64,000 bases of DNA, taken from assembly GCF_001905385.1 (NCBI RefSeq), contig NZ_LIPF01000005.1, positions 248,001-312,000 of the forward strand, written 5' to 3'. Under the pieces are notes generated by a model. The model ran no database searches. It was not told where the DNA came from and saw only the letters and a list, made by a program, of their open reading frames with translations. This DNA comes from Streptomyces sp. CB02414. GTDB taxonomy: Bacteria; Actinomycetota; Actinomycetes; Streptomycetales; Streptomycetaceae. The number at the start of each line of letters is the position of its first letter. Within the stretch, counting starts at the first letter, position 1. Positions 60,036-64,000 of this stretch are shown here, piece after piece. A program made the translations under genes and the position numbers.

Positions 60036-62367
60036 CGCCGTGCAGCGCCTCGGCCAGATATCGTGCCGTGGCGCTCCCCTCCGCCCGGGCCACCTCGGCC
60101 GGCGGCCCCTCGGCCACGATCCGGCCGCCCGCGTCGCCGCCGCCCGGCCCCAGGTCGATCACGTGGTCGGCGCCCGCCACCACGGCCATGTCGTGCTCGA
60201 CGACGACCACCGTGTGCCCGGCGTCCACCAGCCCGTGCAACTGCCGCATCAGCACCTCGACGTCGGCCGGGTGCAGACCGGTCGTCGGCTCGTCGAGGAG
60301 GTACAGGGTGTGGCCGCGCCGCCCCCGCTGCAGTTCGCTCGCCAGCTTGATGCGCTGTGCCTCCCCGCCGGACAGCTCGGTCGCCGGCTGACCGAGCCGC
60401 AGGTAGCCGAGCCCCACGTCGAGCAGCGCGGCGAGGCTGCGGGCCGCCGTCGGCGTGTCCGCGAAGAACTCCGCCGCGCCCTCCACCGTCAGGTCCAGCA
60501 CTTCGGCGATGTTCCGCCCCCGGTGCGCCACTTCGAGCGTCTCCGGGTTGTACCGCGCCCCGCCGCAGTCCGGGCACGGCGCGTACGTGCTCGGCAGGAA
60601 CAGCAGCTCCACGCTGACGAACCCCTCGCCCTGGCAGGTCTCGCAGCGCCCTCCGGACACGTTGAAGGAGAAGCGGCCGACGCCGTAACCCCGCTCGCGC
60701 GCCTGGCCGGTGGCCGCGAAGACCTTGCGCACCACGTCGAACAGGCCCGTGTAGGTGGCCAGGTTGGAGCGCGGGGTCCGTCCGATCGGCCGCTGGTCGA
60801 CGGAGACCAGCCGGCCCACCCCCGGCAGTTCCTCGGTGATCTCACCGATCAGCGTCGACTTCCCCGAGCCGGACACACCCGTCACCGCGGTGAGCGCGCC
60901 CAGCGGGAAGCCGGCGGTCACCTCGCGCAGGTTGTGGCGGCTGACCGGACCGACCGTCACCGAGCCGCGCGGCGCCCGCGGCGTACGGGCGGGCGCGGGG
61001 GAGCGGTCGAAGAGGTGACGGGCCGTCGCGGACTCCCCGACCCCGGCCAGCCCCTCCACCGGACCGCTGTACAGCACCCGACCGCCGTGTTCGCCCGCCC
61101 GGGGGCCCACGTCCACGATCCAGTCGGCGTCGCGCATCACGCCGAGGTGGTGCTCCACCACGAACACCGAGTTGCCCGCCGCCTTCAGCCGTTCCAGCAC
61201 CGTCAGCAGCGCCTCGGTGTCCGCCGGGTGCAGTCCCGCCGACGGCTCGTCCAGGACGTAGACGACCCCGAACAGCCCGGAGCGCAGCTGCGTCGCCAGC
61301 CGCAGCCGCTGCAGCTCGCCCGCCGACAGCGTGGGCGTCGAGCGGTCCAGGCTCAGGTAGCCGAGGCCCAGCTCGACGACGGGCCCGATCCGGGAGGCGA
61401 GGTCCTCGGTGAGCACGCGGGCCGTCTCGCCGTCCGTCGGCAGCGCCCCGGCGAGTTCCGTGAGCGGCAGCGCGGCCAGCTCGGCGATGGTGCGTCCGCC
61501 GACGGTCACCGCCAGGGCCTCGGGCCGCAGCCGCCCGCCGCCGCAGACCGGACAGGGCGCACTGGTGAGGAAGCGCTCCGCCCTCGCCCGCAGCGTGGCG
61601 CTCTTCGTGTCCGAGAAGGTCTTCATCACGTACCGCCGGGCGCTCGTGTACGTGCCCTGGTACGGCCGCTGGATACGGCCGGCGTCTCGCACCGGGTGGA
61701 CGGTGGCCACCGGCTGCTCGTCCGTGAACAGGATCCACTCCCGCTGTTCGGCGGGCAGCTCGCGCCAGGGCCGGTCCACGTCGTACCCGAGCGCGTCGAG
61801 GACGTCCCGCAGGTTCTTGCCCTGCCAGGCGCCCGGCCACGCGGCGATCGCGCCGTCCCGGACCGACAGCGAGGGGTCCGGGACCAGCAGCTCCTCCGTC
61901 GTACGGTGCGCCCGCCCGAGGCCGTGGCACTCCGGGCACGCCCCGGCCGCCGTGTTCGGCGAGAAGGCGTCCGAGTCGAGCCGCGGCGCGCCCGGCGGGT
62001 AGTCGCCGGCGCGGGAGAACAGCATCCGCAGGGAGTTGGAGAGGTTGGTGACCGTGCCGACCGAGGAACGGGACGTCGGCCCCGTACGGCGCTGCTGGAG
62101 CGACACGGCGGGCGGCAGCCCGGTGATCTCGCCGGCCTTCGGGGCGCCGACCTGGTGGATCAGCCGGCGGGCGTACGGCGCGACCGACTCGAAGTAGCGC
62201 CGCTGCGCCTCCGCGTACACCGTCCCGAAGGCCAGCGACGACTTCCCGGACCCCGAGACACCGGTGAACACGGCCACCACGTCCCGGGGGATGTCCACGT
62301 CCACGCCCTTGAGGTTGTGCTCACGGGCGCCGCGCACCCGGACGTACGGGTCGTGGGGACTGTGCAT
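60022..62367 (-). CDS. UvrA-like ABC ATPase (UvrA2/DrrC type)
   Basis: 781 residues, shorter than canonical UvrA (about 940-1000). Two ABC modules: Walker A GVSGSGKSSLAFG (about 36) and GVSGSGKSTLIG (about 498); ABC signatures LSAGELQRLRLATQL and LSGGEAQRIKLASEL; Walker B VYVLDEPSAGLHP and LYLLDEPTTGLHP; H-loops VVEHH and VVEHD. Zinc-type Cys pairs CPEC, CPVC, CETC and CPDC are present. The reduced length fits class II UvrA (UvrA2), which lacks the UvrB-binding domain; some are drug-resistance proteins of antibiotic producers (DrrC), so either damage tolerance or self-protection is possible. No uvrB/uvrC near. The stop codon sits within a hairpin. Confidence 0.92.
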   Translation of the reverse strand: MHSPHDPYVRVRGAREHNLKGVDVDIPRDVVAVFTGVSGSGKSSLAFGTVYAEAQRRYFESVAPYARRLIHQVGAPKAGEITGLPPAVSLQQRRTGPTSRSSVGTVTNLSNSLRMLFSRAGDYPPGAPRLDSDAFSPNTAAGACPECHGLGRAHRTTEELLVPDPSLSVRDGAIAAWPGAWQGKNLRDVLDALGYDVDRPWRELPAEQREWILFTDEQPVATVHPVRDAGRIQRPYQGTYTSARRYVMKTFSDTKSATLRARAERFLTSAPCPVCGGGRLRPEALAVTVGGRTIAELAALPLTELAGALPTDGETARVLTEDLASRIGPVVELGLGYLSLDRSTPTLSAGELQRLRLATQLRSGLFGVVYVLDEPSAGLHPADTEALLTVLERLKAAGNSVFVVEHHLGVMRDADWIVDVGPRAGEHGGRVLYSGPVEGLAGVGESATARHLFDRSPAPARTPRAPRGSVTVGPVSRHNLREVTAGFPLGALTAVTGVSGSGKSTLIGEITEELPGVGRLVSVDQRPIGRTPRSNLATYTGLFDVVRKVFAATGQARERGYGVGRFSFNVSGGRCETCQGEGFVSVELLFLPSTYAPCPDCGGARYNPETLEVAHRGRNIAEVLDLTVEGAAEFFADTPTAARSLAALLDVGLGYLRLGQPATELSGGEAQRIKLASELQRGRRGHTLYLLDEPTTGLHPADVEVLMRQLHGLVDAGHTVVVVEHDMAVVAGADHVIDLGPGGGDAGGRIVAEGPPAEVARAEGSATARYLAEALHGAGRR

Positions 62368-62431
62368 CGCGGGGAACTCCGTACGGTCTTCGGCCCGGTC
62401 GAGTCCGGGGAGGGGGACAAACCCCGCGATT

Positions 62432-63451
62432 CTACGCCGCGGCGATGGCCGTCGCCGTGCCGGTGACGCGGGCGAGCCGCCGGTAGGAGTCCAGCAGGGC
62501 CTCGCGGTCGTACGTGCTCGTGGTGACCAGGACCTCCTGCGCGCCCGTGTCCTCGACCAGCGACTCCAGCTCCTCGGCGACCTGCTCCTCGGTGCCGGCG
62601 AGGTGTCCGGCGAGCCCCGACTCGTACAGGTCGCGCTCCTTGGCGGTCATCGTCCGGGCCGCGGCCGCCTCGGCCGGGGGCAGCGGCGGGAAGGAGCCGC
62701 GGGTGCGGGCCTGCGCCATGGACCAGGCCTCGGGGACCAGGAGCCGCCGGGCCGTCTCGGGGCTGCCGGCCACGGCGATCGTGCCGGAGACGACGACGTA
62801 CGGCTCGCTGCCCCACTCGGAGGGACGGAACCCGGCGCGGTAGCGGTCGATGCCGCGCAGCATCCGGTCGCGGTCGCGCAGGTCGCCGATGACCATCGGC
62901 AGCCCGGCCCGGGCCGCCACGGCCGCGCCCTCGCCCATGGCCAGCACGAACGGCGGCACCGTCAGCCCCTCCGCCGGGCGGGCGTGCACCCCGGTCGGGG
63001 ACGTGCCCCGGAACCAGCCCAGCAGCTCGGCCAGTTGCGCGTCGAAGTCGTCGGCGTCGTCCTTGTCCCGGCCCAGCGCCCTGCGTACGCCGTCGGTGAA
63101 GCCCACCGAACGGCCCAGCCCCATGTCGACCCGCCCCGGAAACAGCGACTCCAGCACACCGAACTGCTCGGCGACGACCAGCGGCCGGTGGTTGGGCAGC
63201 ATCACGCCGCCGGTGCCGACCCGGATGCGGCGCGTGGCGCCGGCGACGGCGGCGGCCAGCACGGTCGGCGCCGAGCCCGCCACGCCGGGCACGCCGTGGT
63301 GCTCCGCCACCCAGAACCGGTGGTAGCCCAGCCGCTCGGCCTCCCGTGCCAGCGCCACGGTGTCGCGCAGCGCCTCGGCGGCGGTGTGTCCCTCGCGGAT
63401 GCGGGAGCGGTCGAGGACGGAGAAGCGGGTGGAGGCGATCACTGAGCTCAC
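62432..63451 (-). CDS. LLM-class flavin-dependent monooxygenase (luciferase-like)
   Basis: About 339 residues. The luciferase-like TIM barrel has RFSVLDRSRIREGHTAAEALRDTVALAREAERLGYHRFWVAEHHGVPGVAGSAPTVLAAAVAGATRRIRVGTGGVMLPNHRPLVVAEQFGVLESLFPGRVDMGLGRSVG, typical of family-2 LLM enzymes (FMNH2-dependent). Substrate unknown; alkanal-like or sulfonate monooxygenases are relatives. The start is uncertain: GTG 63451 (MSSVIAS) or GTG 63442, neither with a ribosome site; the upstream frame lacks other starts. It is divergent from the HAD gene by 59 bases. Confidence 0.9.
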   Translation of the reverse strand: MSSVIASTRFSVLDRSRIREGHTAAEALRDTVALAREAERLGYHRFWVAEHHGVPGVAGSAPTVLAAAVAGATRRIRVGTGGVMLPNHRPLVVAEQFGVLESLFPGRVDMGLGRSVGFTDGVRRALGRDKDDADDFDAQLAELLGWFRGTSPTGVHARPAEGLTVPPFVLAMGEGAAVAARAGLPMVIGDLRDRDRMLRGIDRYRAGFRPSEWGSEPYVVVSGTIAVAGSPETARRLLVPEAWSMAQARTRGSFPPLPPAEAAAARTMTAKERDLYESGLAGHLAGTEEQVAEELESLVEDTGAQEVLVTTSTYDREALLDSYRRLARVTGTATAIAAA

Positions 63452-63510
63452 ACCGGGTTCAACGCCTGCGCGGCGCCAGGATTCCCGGCAGCGCAATCTA
63501 GGGTGGGCGG

Positions 63511-64000
63511 GTGACCGACAGCGAGAAACTCCCGGTGGCCGTGTTCGACCTGGACAACACCCTCGCCGACACCGCGCACCGGCAGCGGTTCCTGGAGCGC
63601 CGGCCCCGCGACTGGGACGCCTTCTTCGCCGCCGCGCCGCACGACGCGCCGCTCGCCGAGGGCCTCGCGCTGGTGCGGGAGAGCGCCGAGGAGTGCGAGA
63701 TCGTCTATCTGACCGGGCGGCCCGAGCGCTGCCGGCGCGACACGCTCGACTGGCTGGCCGCCCACGGCCTGCCCCAGGGGCCCGTGCACATGCGGGGCAA
63801 CGCCGACCGGCGGCCCGCCCGGCGCACCAAGCTGGAGATCCTCCGGCGGCTCGCCCGGACCCGCGAGGTCAGGGTCCTGGTGGACGACGACGAACTGGTC
63901 TGCGACGACGCCGAACGGGCCGGGTTCACCGTCGTCCGGGCCCGCTGGGCGGCGCGGTCGGCCGAACTGCGGGTGGCGCAGGAGCGCGAGGGCCGCACCT
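63511..64000 (+). CDS. HAD-superfamily phosphatase, 3'-truncated by the window edge
   Basis: 163 residues are visible and the frame stays open to base 64000. HAD motif I is VFDLDNTLAD (nucleophile Asp and the second Asp), motif II YLTGRPE (Thr), motif III the Lys in RRTKLEILRRLA, motif IV VLVDDDELVCDDAE. The layout with LTGRPE and 'W...GLP.gp..MR...D.R......K' resembles the polynucleotide-kinase 3'-phosphatase-like HAD group or small phosphatases of phosphosugars. The GTG start has GGGTGGGCGG just upstream. The C-terminus is missing. Confidence 0.85.
   Translation, partial: MTDSEKLPVAVFDLDNTLADTAHRQRFLERRPRDWDAFFAAAPHDAPLAEGLALVRESAEECEIVYLTGRPERCRRDTLDWLAAHGLPQGPVHMRGNADRRPARRTKLEILRRLARTREVRVLVDDDELVCDDAERAGFTVVRARWAARSAELRVAQEREGRT

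Overview
This window is a high-GC actinobacterial chromosome segment, almost certainly from a Streptomyces species. The evidence is extreme G/C at third codon positions, many GTG starts and GTGA/ATGA stop-start overlaps, and hallmark families: an Rpf-LysM-M23 wall hydrolase, a DUF574-type methyltransferase, PAS-GAF-PP2C-HATPase phosphatases, a class F sortase and a PAS-GGDEF-EAL protein matching RmdA. From memory, the order of gnd, the Rpf gene, rmdA, a second sdhCAB and olsBA resembles the SCO092x-SCO097x part of S. coelicolor; this was not checked by a search. About 55 genes were read. No rRNA, tRNA, CRISPR, IS element or prophage was seen.

Layout. 0-4.1 kb: two tandem paralogues (DUF1963/YwqG-like; the first is cut by the window edge), panD, a small acetyltransferase, an Asp/Glu-racemase-like protein and a proline-rich small protein. 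4.1-10.5 kb: gnd, a secreted PQQ-type sugar dehydrogenase with a PKD domain, a three-domain Rpf wall hydrolase and a DMT-type transporter. 10.7-16.9 kb: an FhuF-like Fe-S protein, glgA-glgC, and a secreted PA14-GH2 glycosidase carrying a TTA (bldA) codon. 17-23.2 kb: a WS/DGAT acyltransferase, an SDR with a zinc-knuckle insert, an HD-like protein, a 58-residue peptide, a GNAT and an amidase.

23.2-32.4 kb: a minisatellite-like repeat tract, then a LacI regulator divergent from a solute-binding protein, two permeases, a GH5 enzyme resembling the GH5_18 beta-mannosidases, and a GH38 alpha-mannosidase. This reads as a regulated uptake and intracellular degradation system for mannose-rich oligosaccharides, plausibly N-glycan fragments. 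No ATPase is encoded, so a shared ATPase (MsiK-type) elsewhere is expected to power import.

32.4-43.7 kb: a lipase maturation factor-like membrane protein, the PAS-GAF-PP2C-HATPase switch protein, an Fpg/Nei glycosylase, an ECF sigma factor/anti-sigma pair with a third gene between them, a CapA-like protein, a MarR/hydrolase divergent pair with two operator-like sites, an amino-acid permease and a universal stress protein. 43.8-49.5 kb: a cell-envelope island with a polysaccharide deacetylase, a class F sortase, two related secreted proteins with C-terminal membrane anchors but no LPXTG, a DUF4239 membrane protein, a proline-rich secreted protein and a repeat lipoprotein.

49.7-64 kb: a methyltransferase translationally coupled to rmdA, a LysR regulator divergent from sdhCAB, the ornithine-lipid pair olsB-olsA, a PRC-barrel/DUF2382 protein, a UvrA-like ABC ATPase, an LLM flavin monooxygenase, and a HAD phosphatase that runs off the end. 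Strong perfect hairpins separate many units. The best candidates for undescribed biology are the sortase-associated envelope island, the LacI-mannosidase locus with its operator array, the bldA-controlled GH2 gene with twin palindromes, and the orphan 58-residue peptide.
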